NCBI RefSeq assembly: GCF_013375555.1
Contig: NZ_JABXWB010000001.1
Span: 2,542,001 to 2,606,000 of the forward strand
Direction: 5' to 3'
From: Sphingobium sp. EM0848
GTDB lineage: Bacteria; Pseudomonadota; Alphaproteobacteria; Sphingomonadales; Sphingomonadaceae
Length of the DNA: 64,000 bases
Positions 51,147-61,291 of this stretch are shown here, piece after piece (the stretch's first letter is position 1; each line of letters begins with the position of its first letter). A model generated the notes under the pieces. It made no database searches, was not told the origin of the DNA, and saw only the letters and a program-made list of their open reading frames with translations. Position numbers and translations under genes: made by a program.

Positions 51147-52973
51147 CTAATCTTCGTCGAACAGTCCGGCGAGCTGTTCCACCATGGTCCCGCCAAGCTG
51201 TTCGGCATCCATGATGGTCACTGCGCGGCGATAATAGCGCGTGACGTCATGGCCGATGCCGATGGCGACAAGCTGCACGGGTGAGCGGTTCTCGATCCAC
51301 TCGATCACCTGCCGCAAATGCCGCTCCAGATAGGTGCCGCTGTTGACCGACAGGGTGCTGTCATCGACCGGCGCGCCGTCGGAGATCACCATCAGGATGC
51401 GGCGTTCCTCATTGCGCGCGATCAGCCGGTTATGCGCCCAGAGCAGCGCCTCGCCGTCGATATTCTCCTTGAGCAACCCCTCGCGCATCATCAGGCCCAG
51501 ATTCTTGCGCGCCCGGCGCCAGGGTTCGTCGGCCTTCTTGTAGACGATGTGCCGCAGGTCATTGAGCCGACCCGGCATCGGCGGACGACCGGCCGCCAGC
51601 CAATCCTCACGGCTTTGTCCGCCCTTCCACGCGCGGGTGGTGAAGCCCAGAATTTCGGTCTTGACGCCGCACCGCTCCAGCGTACGCGCCATGATGTCGG
51701 CGCTGATCGCCGCGATGGAGATCGGCCGCCCGCGCATCGAGCCTGAATTGTCGATCAGCAGCGTCACCACGGTATCGCGGAACTCGGTATCCCGCTCGAT
51801 CTTGTAGGACAGCGAGCGCGTCGGATCGATCACGATGCGCGCCAGCCGCGCCGCGTCGAGCAGCCCTTCCTCCTGATCGAAGTCCCACGACCGCGACTGC
51901 TGCGCCATCAGCCGCCGCTGCAAGCGGTTGGCGAGCTTCGTCACCGCCCCCTGCAAGCTGACAAGCTGCTGGTCGAGGAAGCCGCGCAACCGCAGCAACT
52001 CATCCTCGTCGCACAGATCCTCGGCAGTCACGACTTCATCATGCAGCTGCGTATAGGGCTTATAGTCGAAACCCGGCGGCAGATCGCCCATCGGACGGTT
52101 GGGGCGAACCGGCATCATGCCTTCCTCGCCCATATCGTCGGCGCCTTCATCGCTGTCGGCGTCGAACTCGTCGCTATATTCGGTTTCGCCTTCCTCGGTG
52201 TCGCCGCCCTGATCCTCGGCGCGGGCTTCGGCGAAGGCGTCGCTGTCGCCTGCTTCGTCCTCGCCGGAGTCGCCGTCTTCCTGCTGCTGTTCCTCGTCCT
52301 CGCCCTCTTCCTGTGGCTCGGAGTCGTCGGTTTCGGGCGGCGTATCGGCATCGACCAGCTGGAGATGCTCCAGCATGGCCGAGGTCAGCTTCTGGAAGGC
52401 CCGCTGGTCGTCGATCGCCATGGACAGCGCGTCGAGGTCGGCTCCTGCCTTTTCCTCGATCCACTGATCCACCATCGCCATGCCCGAAGCGACATCCCTG
52501 GGGATCGCCTGCCCGGTCAGCCTCTCCCGTACCTTGAGCGCCAGCGCCGTGGACAAAGGCACTTCGTCGGCCGAACGCGCCCGGCGGATGGGATCGGATT
52601 TCAACCGGAGATCGAGCGCGTGGTTGAGGTTCGCCCGAACCCCGGCCATGGCCCGCGAGCCGATGGCCTCCACCCGCGCCTGCTCGACCGCGTCATAGAC
52701 CGCCCGCGCCACGGCATCGGACGGCGCGGCAGCGCCATGGACCTTCGCATTATGATGCCGCAATTTCAGCGCATTGGCATCGGCAAAACCCCGCGCCAGC
52801 GCCACCTGATCGGCAGGGAGATTGCGGCCCGGCGTCGGCACCTTGATCGCCTTGCCCGCCATATGCGGCGTGTCGGCGGTGAAGTTCACCTCCACCTCCG
52901 CGTCGCGCGCGATCGACCGCGCCGCGCCGGACAGCACGTCCTTGAAAGCATCGAGGGGCGAACGGTCGGCCAT
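51147..52973 (-). CDS. cobT: Cobaltochelatase subunit CobT
   Basis: The 608-aa product has the CobT layout: N-terminal helical domain, a very acidic linker (208-286, mostly Asp/Glu), and a C-terminal VWA domain with MIDAS DNSGSM (408-413). With CobS it forms the AAA+ motor that drives CobN to insert Co2+ in aerobic B12 synthesis. cobN and other cob genes are absent here. Its start shares one base with the stop of the phosphatase gene (TGATG), so it is coupled to it. Confidence 0.95.
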   Translation of the reverse strand: MADRSPLDAFKDVLSGAARSIARDAEVEVNFTADTPHMAGKAIKVPTPGRNLPADQVALARGFADANALKLRHHNAKVHGAAAPSDAVARAVYDAVEQARVEAIGSRAMAGVRANLNHALDLRLKSDPIRRARSADEVPLSTALALKVRERLTGQAIPRDVASGMAMVDQWIEEKAGADLDALSMAIDDQRAFQKLTSAMLEHLQLVDADTPPETDDSEPQEEGEDEEQQQEDGDSGEDEAGDSDAFAEARAEDQGGDTEEGETEYSDEFDADSDEGADDMGEEGMMPVRPNRPMGDLPPGFDYKPYTQLHDEVVTAEDLCDEDELLRLRGFLDQQLVSLQGAVTKLANRLQRRLMAQQSRSWDFDQEEGLLDAARLARIVIDPTRSLSYKIERDTEFRDTVVTLLIDNSGSMRGRPISIAAISADIMARTLERCGVKTEILGFTTRAWKGGQSREDWLAAGRPPMPGRLNDLRHIVYKKADEPWRRARKNLGLMMREGLLKENIDGEALLWAHNRLIARNEERRILMVISDGAPVDDSTLSVNSGTYLERHLRQVIEWIENRSPVQLVAIGIGHDVTRYYRRAVTIMDAEQLGGTMVEQLAGLFDED

Positions 52974-53758
52974 CAGTCCAGCAGCATCCCGCGCATGGCG
53001 TCCCGCGCCGCGGCGTCCACGCCCAGCACATCGGCCAGATAGCCGTCGACGCCGCCATGACGCTCATCCAGCGCGGCGAACAGGCTGTCGAGATAGGCGG
53101 CATCCGCGACCAGCAGCGGCCTCAGCGTCTCGGCCCTCGCCTGCCGCATCCGCGCGACCAGCGTATTGCGCTGCGCCAACAGCCATTCCCAGTCGGCATG
53201 GTCGTTGGTCAACAGATAATCCTGAACGATCGTGGCGCGCGGCACGCCCAGCGCCGCCAGCACCAGCGCCGCACCGACACCGGTGCGATCCTTGCCCGCC
53301 GAACAGTTGATCAACAGCGGCACCCGCCCCTCGGCGATCCGCGCGAACATGGCGCGGTAGGATTCGGCATGATCGACGGGAATGTCGCGGTAGAGCGCGA
53401 TCATCGTGGCGCGCATATCCTCCGCCGTCGCGCCGTCACGCTTCAATATCTCGCCCAGCAGGCCGCTGCTTTCCGTATAGTCGCGGCAGAAATAGTCGAC
53501 CTCCGCCCCATGCCAGTGCGTCGGTTCGGCGGTGCGTTCATTGCCCCGGCGAAAATCGCAGATCGCCTTGATGCCGAAGGATCGCAACTGCTCCGCATCT
53601 GCGTCGGTCAGCAGCGCCATCGTCCCCGACCGATAGAGCACCCCGCGCTTCACGCAGCGCCCTTCCGCGGTCGCATAGCCGCCGAAATCGCGCAGATTGA
53701 ATGCGCTGCCGAGCGGCAGGCCATGGCGTGTTGCGGACAGGGAAATCGTCTCGCTCAC
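52973..53758 (-). CDS. Tyrosine-protein phosphatase (Y_phosphatase3 family)
   Basis: A 261-aa product with the P-loop [10 protein letters not shown] (Cys152, Arg158), plus [10 protein letters not shown] and CDFRRGNER, typical of lipid/tyrosine phosphatases of the TbTP1/MptpB family. It is coupled to both neighbours: the start overlaps the OsmC gene by four bases and the stop overlaps cobT by one. Substrate unknown; placement between OsmC and cobT is notable. Confidence 0.9.
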   Translation of the reverse strand: MSETISLSATRHGLPLGSAFNLRDFGGYATAEGRCVKRGVLYRSGTMALLTDADAEQLRSFGIKAICDFRRGNERTAEPTHWHGAEVDYFCRDYTESSGLLGEILKRDGATAEDMRATMIALYRDIPVDHAESYRAMFARIAEGRVPLLINCSAGKDRTGVGAALVLAALGVPRATIVQDYLLTNDHADWEWLLAQRNTLVARMRQARAETLRPLLVADAAYLDSLFAALDERHGGVDGYLADVLGVDAAARDAMRGMLLD

Positions 53759-54174
53759 GGCCGCTCGCCCTCACCGACATAAGGCACGGCGACGGTTTCG
53801 ATCTGCGTCTCGACCTCGCTCATCAGCTTGTGCACCGGGCACTTGGCGGCCACGGCGATCAGCCTGTCATGCTGCTCCTCGGTCAACGGGCCGGTCAGCG
53901 CGATGCGCGTCGTCAGCCTGTAGACGCCCTTGCGCTCCTGACTGGCATCGCGAACCACGCCGACATGGATGCCCTCGACCGGGATGCCGTTGCGCTGCGC
54001 ATACCAGAGCATGGTCATCGCCTTGCACGCACCCAGAGCCGAATCATACAGGTCATGCGGGTCCGGCCCGGCATCATGCCCGTCCGGCGCCGTCATATCG
54101 ACGGTCAGTTCATGGCCGCGAATGCTGATCCGATGAGGGGTATCCTCGGGCGAGATGCGTTCGACGACGATCAT
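53755..54174 (-). CDS. OsmC-family protein
   Basis: A 139-aa product. ATG 54174 follows AGGAAGCAG and is preferred; a GTG at 54198 would overlap the cobS stop (GTGA) and add eight residues. It has the OsmC/YhfA pattern GHDAGPDPHDLYDSALGACKAMTMLWYA (resolving cysteine in LGACK) and KCPVHKLMS (peroxidatic cysteine). OsmC proteins reduce organic hydroperoxides. The family also includes members of unknown role. Confidence 0.9.
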   Translation of the reverse strand: MIVVERISPEDTPHRISIRGHELTVDMTAPDGHDAGPDPHDLYDSALGACKAMTMLWYAQRNGIPVEGIHVGVVRDASQERKGVYRLTTRIALTGPLTEEQHDRLIAVAAKCPVHKLMSEVETQIETVAVPYVGEGERP

Positions 54175-54194
54175 TTTCTGCTTCCTTTGGGCGT

Positions 54195-55205
54195 TCACGC
54201 CGCCCGGTGGGCGACGCTTTCGGGCAGGTCCTTGCCGAAGACGCGCTGATAATATTCGGCCACCAGCGCCCTCTCCGCCTCATCGCATTTGTTGAGGAAG
54301 GACAGGCGGAAGGCAAAGCCGATATTCTTGAAGATCAGCGCATTCTGCGCCCAGCTGATCACGGTACGGGGCGACATGACGGTCGAAATATCGCCGTTGA
54401 TAAACCCTTGGCGAGTCAACTCCGCCACCTTGATCATATTCTCGACTTCCTTGCGGCCGCCCTCATGATCATATTCGCCCGACTTGGCCAGCACCACCTG
54501 CGCCTCGGTCGCGGCGGGCAGATAGTTCAGCGCCACCACCAGATTCCAGCGGTCCATCTGGCCCTGGTTGATCTGCTGCGTGCCGTGATAGAGGCCGGTC
54601 GTGTCGCCCAGACCCACGGTGTTGGCGGTCGCGAACAGGCGGAAATGCGGGTTCGGCCGGATGACCCGATTCTGGTCGAGCAGCGTCATCTTGCCGTCGG
54701 TTTCCAGCACGCGCTGGATCACGAACATCACGTCCGGACGGCCGGCATCATATTCGTCGAACACCAGCGCCACGGGCCGCTGCAACGCCCAGGGGAGCAG
54801 GCCTTCGCGGAATTCCGTCACCTGCTGGCCTTCCTTCAGCACGATGGCGTCACGCCCGACCAGATCGATACGGCTGATATGCGCGTCCAGATTGATGCGG
54901 ATACACGGCCAGCGCAGGCGCGCGGCGACCTGTTCGATATGGCTCGACTTGCCGGTGCCGTGATAGCCCTGCACCATCACGCGGCGATTATAGGCAAAGC
55001 CCGCCAGGATCGCGAGCGTGGTATCCGGGTCGAACACATAGGCCGGATCGAGATCAGGCACGCGCTCGTCCGCCTCCGAAAAGGCCGGGATCTTCATGTC
55101 GACATCGATGCCGAACACTTCGCGCGCGTCCACTTCGCGGTCGGGCGCAGCCAACAGCGTTTCGGCGCGGGTATCGGGCTGGACGTTGGGGATGTCGGTC
55201 ATCAT
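54195..55205 (-). CDS. cobS: Cobaltochelatase subunit CobS (AAA+ ATPase)
   Basis: The 336-aa product (start ATG 55205 or 55202, after AAAGAGA) has Walker [10 protein letters not shown] (80-88), Walker B ALVFDEYD (146-153) and an arginine-finger region. It matches CobS in the N terminus ([32 protein letters not shown]). It forms a hexameric ring with CobT. It is the first gene of a cobS-osmC-phosphatase-cobT operon. No cobN is here. Confidence 0.96.
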   Translation of the reverse strand: MMTDIPNVQPDTRAETLLAAPDREVDAREVFGIDVDMKIPAFSEADERVPDLDPAYVFDPDTTLAILAGFAYNRRVMVQGYHGTGKSSHIEQVAARLRWPCIRINLDAHISRIDLVGRDAIVLKEGQQVTEFREGLLPWALQRPVALVFDEYDAGRPDVMFVIQRVLETDGKMTLLDQNRVIRPNPHFRLFATANTVGLGDTTGLYHGTQQINQGQMDRWNLVVALNYLPAATEAQVVLAKSGEYDHEGGRKEVENMIKVAELTRQGFINGDISTVMSPRTVISWAQNALIFKNIGFAFRLSFLNKCDEAERALVAEYYQRVFGKDLPESVAHRAA

Positions 55206-55290
55206 CTTGTCTCTTTGAGCGGTCTTGTCATCCATGCCCTAGCCATCGCGAAGGGGCATGTCGATAGAGTGGGACTTGTCACGCGGGCAA

Positions 55291-56580
55291 TCAAGCGGCC
55301 CATTCGGCCAAATTGGCCTCCTGTCCGATCAGCGCCAGTCCATGCGCGATGGAGGTCAATTCGCCGCCGGTGGCAATATGCTCCGCGCCGAAACGCTGGT
55401 CGAAGATGCGCCGGATCGCCGGTATCAGCGAGGTGCCTCCGGTCAGAAACACCCGGTCAATGGCGTCGGGTTCAACCCCTGCCTTGGCGAGCGCCATATC
55501 AACCGTCGCTTCGATCCGGGCGATGTCGGGCGCGATCCAGCCTTCGAAATCGGCGCGCGTCACTTCCGCCTCGATGGCAAGACCGCCGCCTTCGAACGCG
55601 AAGGTCGCGCTTTCCACCTCCGACAGCCGCCGCTTCAAAGACCCCACCGCATCATAGAGCGGATAGCCCAGTTCCTTCTCGATCACCGTGATCATCCGGC
55701 CGATGGCAGCGGGATCGTTGGCCGTCTTCTGCAAGCGCGCCAGTTCCTCCATCGTCCGCCGGTTGCGCATCAGCGCCAGCCGGGACCAGTCGGCAAAATC
55801 CGCGAAATAGCTGCGCGGAATCTCCAGTTCCTTGCCAAAGCTCTGATAACTGCCGCCCTTGCCCAGCATCGGCAGCACCAGATGATCGACGATCCGATAG
55901 TCGAACCGGTCCCCGGCCAGACCGATACCCGCCGACCCCAGCGGCACGCAACGGCGCGCCGCCCCCGGCGCCTCGACCCGAACGATGGAAAAGTCGCTGG
56001 TGCCGCCGCCGAAATCCGCCACCAATATCGTCGCCGCTTCGGTCAGGCGGCTGGCGTAGCTGAACGCGGCGCCCAGCGGTTCATAGACATAGTGAATCTC
56101 ATCGCCAAAGCCGCCGAACATGGCGTCATAGCGCCGCCGGGCCAGGGCTTCATCGGGCCGCGACCCCGCATATTCCACCGGCCGCCCGACCACGATCCGC
56201 TCCGGCCGCCGGTCCAGCGTCCCGCCCGCATGGCCGACCATGCGCGACAGAAACATCTGCCCCAGTTCCTCGAAGCGGAAACGCTTTTCGAACACGCTGG
56301 CGCTTTCGAAGATCGGGCTGGCGGCCACTGACTTGAAGCTTTGCAGGAAGCGGCTGTCCTCTGGAAATTCCAGATATTCGGCAATCGCCCATGGCCCGGC
56401 CTCATGCGCCATGCCGCCCTTCACATCACCATCATGCCAGAAGCACAGCGCCGAGCGGAACACCGCGCCAGCCGCCTGCTCGCCCGCAAATTCGACCAGT
56501 TCCGAACCGCCGTCCCCGGCAAGCGCGGCCACGCTGTTGGTCGTGCCGAAATCAAGGCCCAGGGCGCGGGGCATCGTCAT
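55291..56580 (-). CDS. Hsp70-like protein (YegD type)
   Basis: A 429-aa product with only the ATPase half of Hsp70: phosphate loop LGLDFGTTNSVAAL, VADFGGGTSDFSI and FLTGGTSLIPAIR. There is no substrate-binding domain, so it is the YegD class. Client and partners are unknown. It lies 85 bases upstream of cobS on the same strand, and a J-domain gene lies about 380 bases further upstream, so a shared chaperone function is possible. Confidence 0.9.
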   Translation of the reverse strand: MTMPRALGLDFGTTNSVAALAGDGGSELVEFAGEQAAGAVFRSALCFWHDGDVKGGMAHEAGPWAIAEYLEFPEDSRFLQSFKSVAASPIFESASVFEKRFRFEELGQMFLSRMVGHAGGTLDRRPERIVVGRPVEYAGSRPDEALARRRYDAMFGGFGDEIHYVYEPLGAAFSYASRLTEAATILVADFGGGTSDFSIVRVEAPGAARRCVPLGSAGIGLAGDRFDYRIVDHLVLPMLGKGGSYQSFGKELEIPRSYFADFADWSRLALMRNRRTMEELARLQKTANDPAAIGRMITVIEKELGYPLYDAVGSLKRRLSEVESATFAFEGGGLAIEAEVTRADFEGWIAPDIARIEATVDMALAKAGVEPDAIDRVFLTGGTSLIPAIRRIFDQRFGAEHIATGGELTSIAHGLALIGQEANLAEWAA

Positions 56581-56690
56581 GAAATTCTCCGGGAGGTAAG
56601 GGGCCGGCGCCTATGACAGCGGCCGCGATTGGGGGCAAGCCCGGATCGACGATATGAAAATCAACGCCCGTCCGCTATCGCGACATCATG

Positions 56691-56957
56691 GGCATGGCGA
56701 CATTATTCCTCATCCTGCTGGGGCTGAACGGCTGGACGATGCTCCGTTTCCGGCAGGACAAGGCCGCAGCCATCGCTGGTCGGCGCCGCATAGCAGAGGC
56801 TGATCTGCTGGGTCTGGCGTTGATCGGCGGCTCGCCGGGCGCCCTGCTCGCGCGCCGCCTGTTCCGTCACAAAACCCGCAAGCAACCCTTTTCAACCCTG
56901 CTGCTGCTGATCGCCGGCATGCAACTGGGCCTGGGCATCGGCTGGTTCCTGCTCTGA
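56691..56957 (+). CDS. DUF1294 membrane protein
   Basis: An 88-aa product (ATG 56694 or GTG-like alternatives; the frame opens at 56688 as MGMATLFLIL). It has two or three membrane segments with the DUF1294 pattern GGSPGALLARRLFRHKTRKQPFS. Its role is unknown. It stands alone on the plus strand between two minus-strand chaperone-like genes. Confidence 0.8.
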   Translation, partial: GMATLFLILLGLNGWTMLRFRQDKAAAIAGRRRIAEADLLGLALIGGSPGALLARRLFRHKTRKQPFSTLLLLIAGMQLGLGIGWFLL

Positions 56958-56961
56958 GCGT

Positions 56962-57579
56962 TCAGGCGAAAACCTCCGCCTTCCGGAGCAGTTGATAGGC
57001 CTCGATCACCCCTTGCAGCGAGGTTTCATGGCTCCGGTCCCCGCCATTATGGTCGGGATGATAGCGTCGCAGCAATTCCGTATAGCGTTGCCGAAGGGCC
57101 TTGCGATCCGCATCGATCGGCAGCCCCATGACATCCAGCGCCCGGCGGTCGTCCTTCGACAGGAATTTGCCGTCCTGCCGCATCTGATTGTCCGCCCGCG
57201 CCTTTGCCACCCGTTCCCTGAACTTGGCGCCGATGGCGTCGAGCGGGTCCTGAAAGTCCGACCATTTGGGCGGCGGGCTGGCGGCGTTGGAGGAAAAGGC
57301 CCGCGTCTCCCGTTCCCATCCCGCATAGGGACGCTGGGCGGCGTTGATCTCCTCCGGGCTCATGCCGGTGAAGAAATTATAACCCTGGTTGAATTCCCGC
57401 ACATGGTCGAGGCACAGCCAGCGCCAGCGCGGGCCTTCTTGGTTCGACCGCCCCCCCTCCAGCGGCGGCGCGCGGAACTCGCCCGGTTCCAGGCAGCCGG
57501 GGACCGCGCAGGGACGGTCGCTTTCCACGCGGCCATGGAAACGGTTGAAACGCCGGGTCGAGAAAGGATCGCTAGCCAA
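56962..57579 (-). CDS. Zinc-finger/C-terminal J-domain protein
   Basis: A 205-aa product. Residues about 22-63 contain C-x4-C and C-x2-H (CAVPGC, LCLDH), a likely zinc site. The C-terminal 60 residues are a J domain (LDVMGLPIDADRKALRQRY, HPD in RYHPDHNGG). Such proteins occur in alphaproteobacteria. The J domain would stimulate an Hsp70, perhaps DnaK or the YegD-like protein next door. Confidence 0.88.
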   Translation of the reverse strand: MASDPFSTRRFNRFHGRVESDRPCAVPGCLEPGEFRAPPLEGGRSNQEGPRWRWLCLDHVREFNQGYNFFTGMSPEEINAAQRPYAGWERETRAFSSNAASPPPKWSDFQDPLDAIGAKFRERVAKARADNQMRQDGKFLSKDDRRALDVMGLPIDADRKALRQRYTELLRRYHPDHNGGDRSHETSLQGVIEAYQLLRKAEVFA

Positions 57580-57623
57580 GATTGTCCTGATGCAACTGCG
57601 GGCAAAGGGCCTATATAGGCGCC

Positions 57624-57908
57624 ATGACCGAGATTGTTAAAGGCCCCGTAGCCACTGAAATCGAAGCCCGGCTGCGCGCCGCCCTTGCTCCTGAACGGCT
57701 CGCCGTGATCGACGACAGCGAAATGCATCGCGGCCATGCGGGGCATGACGGATCGGGCGAAAGCCATTTCACCGTGGAGATCGTGTCCGACCGCTTCACC
57801 GGCCAGAATCGCGTGGCCCGCCAGCGGCTGGTCAACGCCGCGCTGGCCGACCTGCTGCGCGAGAAGGTCCACGCCCTCGCCATCAAGGCCCGCGCGCCCG
57901 GCGAATGA
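57624..57908 (+). CDS. BolA-family protein
   Basis: A 94-aa product with the BolA pattern LAVIDDSEMHRGHAGHDGSGESHFTVEIVSD and FTGQNRVARQRLVNAALADLL. The conserved His in FTV/RLV region and the H-x-GH segment fit Fe-S binding with a glutaredoxin (GrxD). BolA1 type acts in iron signalling and envelope control. It is divergent from the J-domain gene. Confidence 0.93.
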   Translation: MTEIVKGPVATEIEARLRAALAPERLAVIDDSEMHRGHAGHDGSGESHFTVEIVSDRFTGQNRVARQRLVNAALADLLREKVHALAIKARAPGE

Positions 57909-57958
57909 GACCTTGATCCTCCTCATGCGTTGTTCCGCCGTCCGAGGAGGATCAACGC

Positions 57959-58666
57959 ATGGCTTATGATCTCTGGTACTGGTCCACCGTCCCCGGCCGG
58001 GGCGAATTCGTCCGGCTGACGCTGGAGGCGTGCGGCATCGCCTATCGCGACCGCGCCCGCATCGATGGCGACGAAGCACTGATGGCCGACATGGAGCGGC
58101 ACGATGGCGGCCCGGCCTTCGCCCCACCCTATCTGGTGACGGACGGCCAGACGGTGGCGCAGACGGCGAACATCCTTTTTTATCTGGCCGAACGGCATGG
58201 ATGCGGCCCCGCTGGCCCCAAGCCCCGCCACTGGCTCGCGCAGGTGCAACTCACCATCATGGACATGGTGGCCGAAGCCCATAATGTCCATCACCCCATC
58301 GGCCCGGACCTTTATTATGAGGATCAGAAGACCGAAGCCCTGCGCGCCGCCCATGGCTTGCGCCAATTGCGCATCCCCAAATATCTGACCTATTTCGAAC
58401 ATGCGTTGAACGCGGAACCGGGCGACTGGCTGGCGGGCCAGCGCTGGAGCTATGCCGACCTCTCGCTCTTTCACCTGATCGCCGGGATGCGCTACGCCTT
58501 TCCGCTGCGCATGGCGACGCTGATGCCTTCCTTCCCGTGCCTTGCCGATCTGCACGACCGGGTTGCGGCGCTGTCCGAATTGCAGGACTATCTCGCAAGC
58601 GACCGGCGCCTGCCGTTCACCCAGGAAGACATCTTCCGCCACTATCCCGAACTGGACGCACCATGA
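57959..58666 (+). CDS. Glutathione S-transferase family protein
   Basis: A 235-aa product. The N-terminal thioredoxin-like half starts LWYWSTVPGRGEFVRLTLEA and has a TANILFYLAER segment. The C-terminal helical half includes GDWLAGQRWSYADLSLFHLI. The class resembles the sigma/mu-like bacterial group. The catalytic residue is probably Tyr (YWSTVPG). Substrate unknown. It overlaps the pirin gene by four bases. Confidence 0.88.
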   Translation: MAYDLWYWSTVPGRGEFVRLTLEACGIAYRDRARIDGDEALMADMERHDGGPAFAPPYLVTDGQTVAQTANILFYLAERHGCGPAGPKPRHWLAQVQLTIMDMVAEAHNVHHPIGPDLYYEDQKTEALRAAHGLRQLRIPKYLTYFEHALNAEPGDWLAGQRWSYADLSLFHLIAGMRYAFPLRMATLMPSFPCLADLHDRVAALSELQDYLASDRRLPFTQEDIFRHYPELDAP

Positions 58667-59568
58667 CCCCGACCGACCCGATCATCCAGACCATCACGCC
58701 GACATCCCATAATCTGGGCGATTTCCGGGTCCATCGCTCCCTCCCGGCCAAGGAGCGCACCATGGTCGGCCCGTTCATCTTCTTCGACCAGGCCGGACCC
58801 GCCCGCATCGCGCCGGGCCAGGGGGTGGACGTGCGCCCGCATCCGCACATCAACCTCGCCACCGTCACCTATATGTATGAGGGCAGCTTCCTCCACCGCG
58901 ACTCCCTGGGCACGGAGCAGTTGATCGAACCGGGCGCGGTGAACCTGATGACGGCGGGCAAGGGCATCGTCCATTCCGAGCGTTCGCCCGACGAGGATCG
59001 CGCGAAACTGTCCAAACTCTCGGCCATCCAGACCTGGCTCGCCCTCCCCGACCGCAACGAGGAAATGGACCCGGCCTTCGAGCATGTCGGCGAAGGCGGC
59101 CTGCCGATCATCGATTGCGGCCAGGCCCGCGCCAGGGTCATTATGGGCAGCCTCTGGGGCGAAACCTCCCCCGTCACCACCTATGCGAAGACGATCTACG
59201 CCGACATCCAGCTGTCCCCCGGCGGCTCGGTCCCCATCGATGCGGAGGCGGAAGAGCGCGCCATCTATGTTTCCGGCGGCGACGCGGCGCTGGACGGGGT
59301 GATGCTCCTGCCGCAGACCCTCTATGTCCTGCGCCCCGGCACGCGAGCGACGCTGATGAGCGTCGATGGCGGCCGCGTCGTGCTGTGCGGGGGAGAGGCA
59401 TTCCGCACGCCCCGCCATGTCTGGTGGAATTTCGTGTCCTCGACCAAGGACCGGCTGATGCAGGCGCGCGACGATTGGGAAGCCATGCGTTTCCCCCTGA
59501 TCCCCGGCGACGACAAGGAGTTTATTCCGATCCCTCAGGGCCGCCCCAAAACGATCAGCTATCCCTGA
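58663..59568 (+). CDS. Pirin family protein
   Basis: A 301-aa bicupin. The N-terminal motif RPHPHINLATVTYMYEG and the later H-x-E (VHSERS) hold the metal ligands (His, His, His and Glu) of pirin-type quercetin dioxygenases. In bacteria some members are redox- or metal-responsive regulators of pyruvate dehydrogenase. Start ATG 58663 overlaps the GST stop (ATGA), so the two are coupled. Confidence 0.92.
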   Translation: MTPTDPIIQTITPTSHNLGDFRVHRSLPAKERTMVGPFIFFDQAGPARIAPGQGVDVRPHPHINLATVTYMYEGSFLHRDSLGTEQLIEPGAVNLMTAGKGIVHSERSPDEDRAKLSKLSAIQTWLALPDRNEEMDPAFEHVGEGGLPIIDCGQARARVIMGSLWGETSPVTTYAKTIYADIQLSPGGSVPIDAEAEERAIYVSGGDAALDGVMLLPQTLYVLRPGTRATLMSVDGGRVVLCGGEAFRTPRHVWWNFVSSTKDRLMQARDDWEAMRFPLIPGDDKEFIPIPQGRPKTISYP

Positions 59569-59574
59569 TCCCCA

Positions 59575-59600
59575 TCCTCCCCGTCAGGCGATGGGGAGGA
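59575..59600 (+). other. Hairpin between pirin and zinc-ribbon genes
   Basis: TCCTCCCC (59575-59582) and GGGGAGGA (59593-59600) form an 8-bp stem with a 10-base loop between convergent genes. There is no clear T-tract on the plus strand, so terminator function is uncertain. Confidence 0.45.
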
Positions 59601-59611
59601 ATAAACCCATC

Positions 59612-60424
59612 CTACTGCACGAAGGTCAGCGAGAGATTCTCGGCATTTTTGGGAATGTCGATCCGGCTTTCGTTGATCGACGCTTCCTCGCCCGGCTTCA
59701 GGCTGGTCCGATCCGCCTTGGTGGTCCAGCTGAATACCAGCCGGTTCTGCCGGTCGCGCAGTTGCACCAGCACCGGCGGCACCGGCAACTGCTGTTTCCC
59801 GCTGTTCACGATCCGCGCGCCGAAGGCGAAATATTCCTCGCCGGTCGGCAATTTGCGCCGTTCGGCGGGCTTGGAAAGATAGAAGAGCAGGTCGGGATCG
59901 CCCTCCTCCGCCACCAGCCCCAGATTGATCGCCCAACTCGGCGTGCCGAAATACCAGAGCGCACCGCCCGCGGCCGCCACCAACAGGCAGAAGCCGGTCG
60001 CGGCATAGGTCCACATCTTCAGCCGGTTGCGGCGCGGCTTGAACGGCGCGGCAGGCACGTCCGGCTCCGGCACACGGTCGTAAACATTGTCGAACCGATA
60101 ATCGGGCGTCGCCACATCTGCTGCGGACGGCGGGGGTGTCGCCTCGACAACGGGTTCGGGAATCTCGGGCACCTGCGCTGCGGGAGCGACCTGCTCCGGC
60201 ACCGGCGGAGGGGGGGACGGCGGAGGCGGCGGGGGCGGCGGCGCGGCAGCCACCGGCTCGGCAGCGCCCACGGTTTCCAGCGCCTCTTCACGCGGCGCCA
60301 ATTGGGCGCCTTCCTGGAACCAGCTATGTTTGCAGGCGGCGCAGCGAACCTGGCGGCCGTTCGGACCGACGGCGCTGTCCGGCACGATGTAGCGCGTGGC
60401 GCAGTTGGGACACACCAGGATCAT
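59612..60424 (-). CDS. MJ0042-type zinc-ribbon membrane protein
   Basis: A 270-aa product. The N terminus is an MJ0042 zinc ribbon (CPNC at 5-8, CAAC at 28-31). A proline/alanine-rich linker (60-100, with a run of eight prolines) leads to one membrane segment near 138-158 and a periplasmic C-terminal domain that resembles DUF3426. Such a protein is typically divergent from ftsE in alphaproteobacteria, as here. Function unknown; a role at the division site is inferred from position only. Confidence 0.85.
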   Translation of the reverse strand: MILVCPNCATRYIVPDSAVGPNGRQVRCAACKHSWFQEGAQLAPREEALETVGAAEPVAAAPPPPPPPPSPPPPVPEQVAPAAQVPEIPEPVVEATPPPSAADVATPDYRFDNVYDRVPEPDVPAAPFKPRRNRLKMWTYAATGFCLLVAAAGGALWYFGTPSWAINLGLVAEEGDPDLLFYLSKPAERRKLPTGEEYFAFGARIVNSGKQQLPVPPVLVQLRDRQNRLVFSWTTKADRTSLKPGEEASINESRIDIPKNAENLSLTFVQ

Positions 60425-60580
60425 GACGCTTCATAGCCATGAGTTGGATTCGAGGGCAAGCGGCTTCGACATGGCTGCGACTCGCGGGATAAGGCCGCAT
60501 GGGCTTTACGGCTGCCCGTCCGCTGTGCCATGGCTGCACGTCAGGGGAAGCAGGGAGCGCCGGGGCGCAGTCATTCACTC

Positions 60581-61291
60581 ATGTCCGCCATCGTCCAGTT
60601 CGAAAATGTCGGCCTGCGCTATGGTCTGGATAGCGAGACGCTGTCCGACGTCAGCTTTTCGCTGGCCGGCGGCGGCTTTTATTTCCTGACCGGTGCGTCG
60701 GGCGCCGGCAAGACCTCGCTGCTCAAGCTGCTTTATCTTGCCCAGCGGCCCAGCCGCGGCGTCATCCGCCTGTTCGGTGAGGATGTGGTGACGCTGCCGC
60801 GCAAGCGCCTGCCCGGCTTCCGCCGCCGTATCGGCGTTGTGTTTCAGGATTTCCGGCTGGTTCCGCATCTGTCGGTCTATGACAATATCGCCCTGCCCCT
60901 GCGCGTCGCCGGGATGGAGGAGGCGGAAATCGACGCCCCGGTCAGCGAAATGCTGAACTGGGTGGGCCTGGGCGACCGGGGTCAGGCGCGTCCCGCGACC
61001 CTCTCCGGCGGGGAGCAGCAGCGCGTCGCCATCGCCCGCGCAGTGATCGGCCGGCCTGAAATATTGGTGGCGGACGAACCGACCGGCAACGTCGACGCGG
61101 ACATGGCCCGGCGGCTGATGACCCTGTTCGAAGCGCTCAATCGCCTTGGCACCACGATCGTCGTCGCCACCCACGACCTGCCGCTGATCGCGCAGGTCGG
61201 CAGCGCCCAGATGATGAAGCTGGACAAGGGCCGCCTGTCCGACCCGACCGGATCGCTGCGCTATCCGCCCAAGCCGCAGGCGAACGGCTGA
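60581..61291 (+). CDS. ftsE: Cell-division ATP-binding protein FtsE
   Basis: A 236-aa ABC ATPase: Walker A GASGAGKT (38-45), signature LSGGEQQR (141-148), Walker B ILVADEP (161-167). FtsE energises FtsX to activate peptidoglycan hydrolases at the septum. The start ATG 60581 is chosen because it gives the FtsE start ([14 protein letters not shown]). The stop shares one base with the ftsX start (TGATG). Confidence 0.95.
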   Translation: MSAIVQFENVGLRYGLDSETLSDVSFSLAGGGFYFLTGASGAGKTSLLKLLYLAQRPSRGVIRLFGEDVVTLPRKRLPGFRRRIGVVFQDFRLVPHLSVYDNIALPLRVAGMEEAEIDAPVSEMLNWVGLGDRGQARPATLSGGEQQRVAIARAVIGRPEILVADEPTGNVDADMARRLMTLFEALNRLGTTIVVATHDLPLIAQVGSAQMMKLDKGRLSDPTGSLRYPPKPQANG

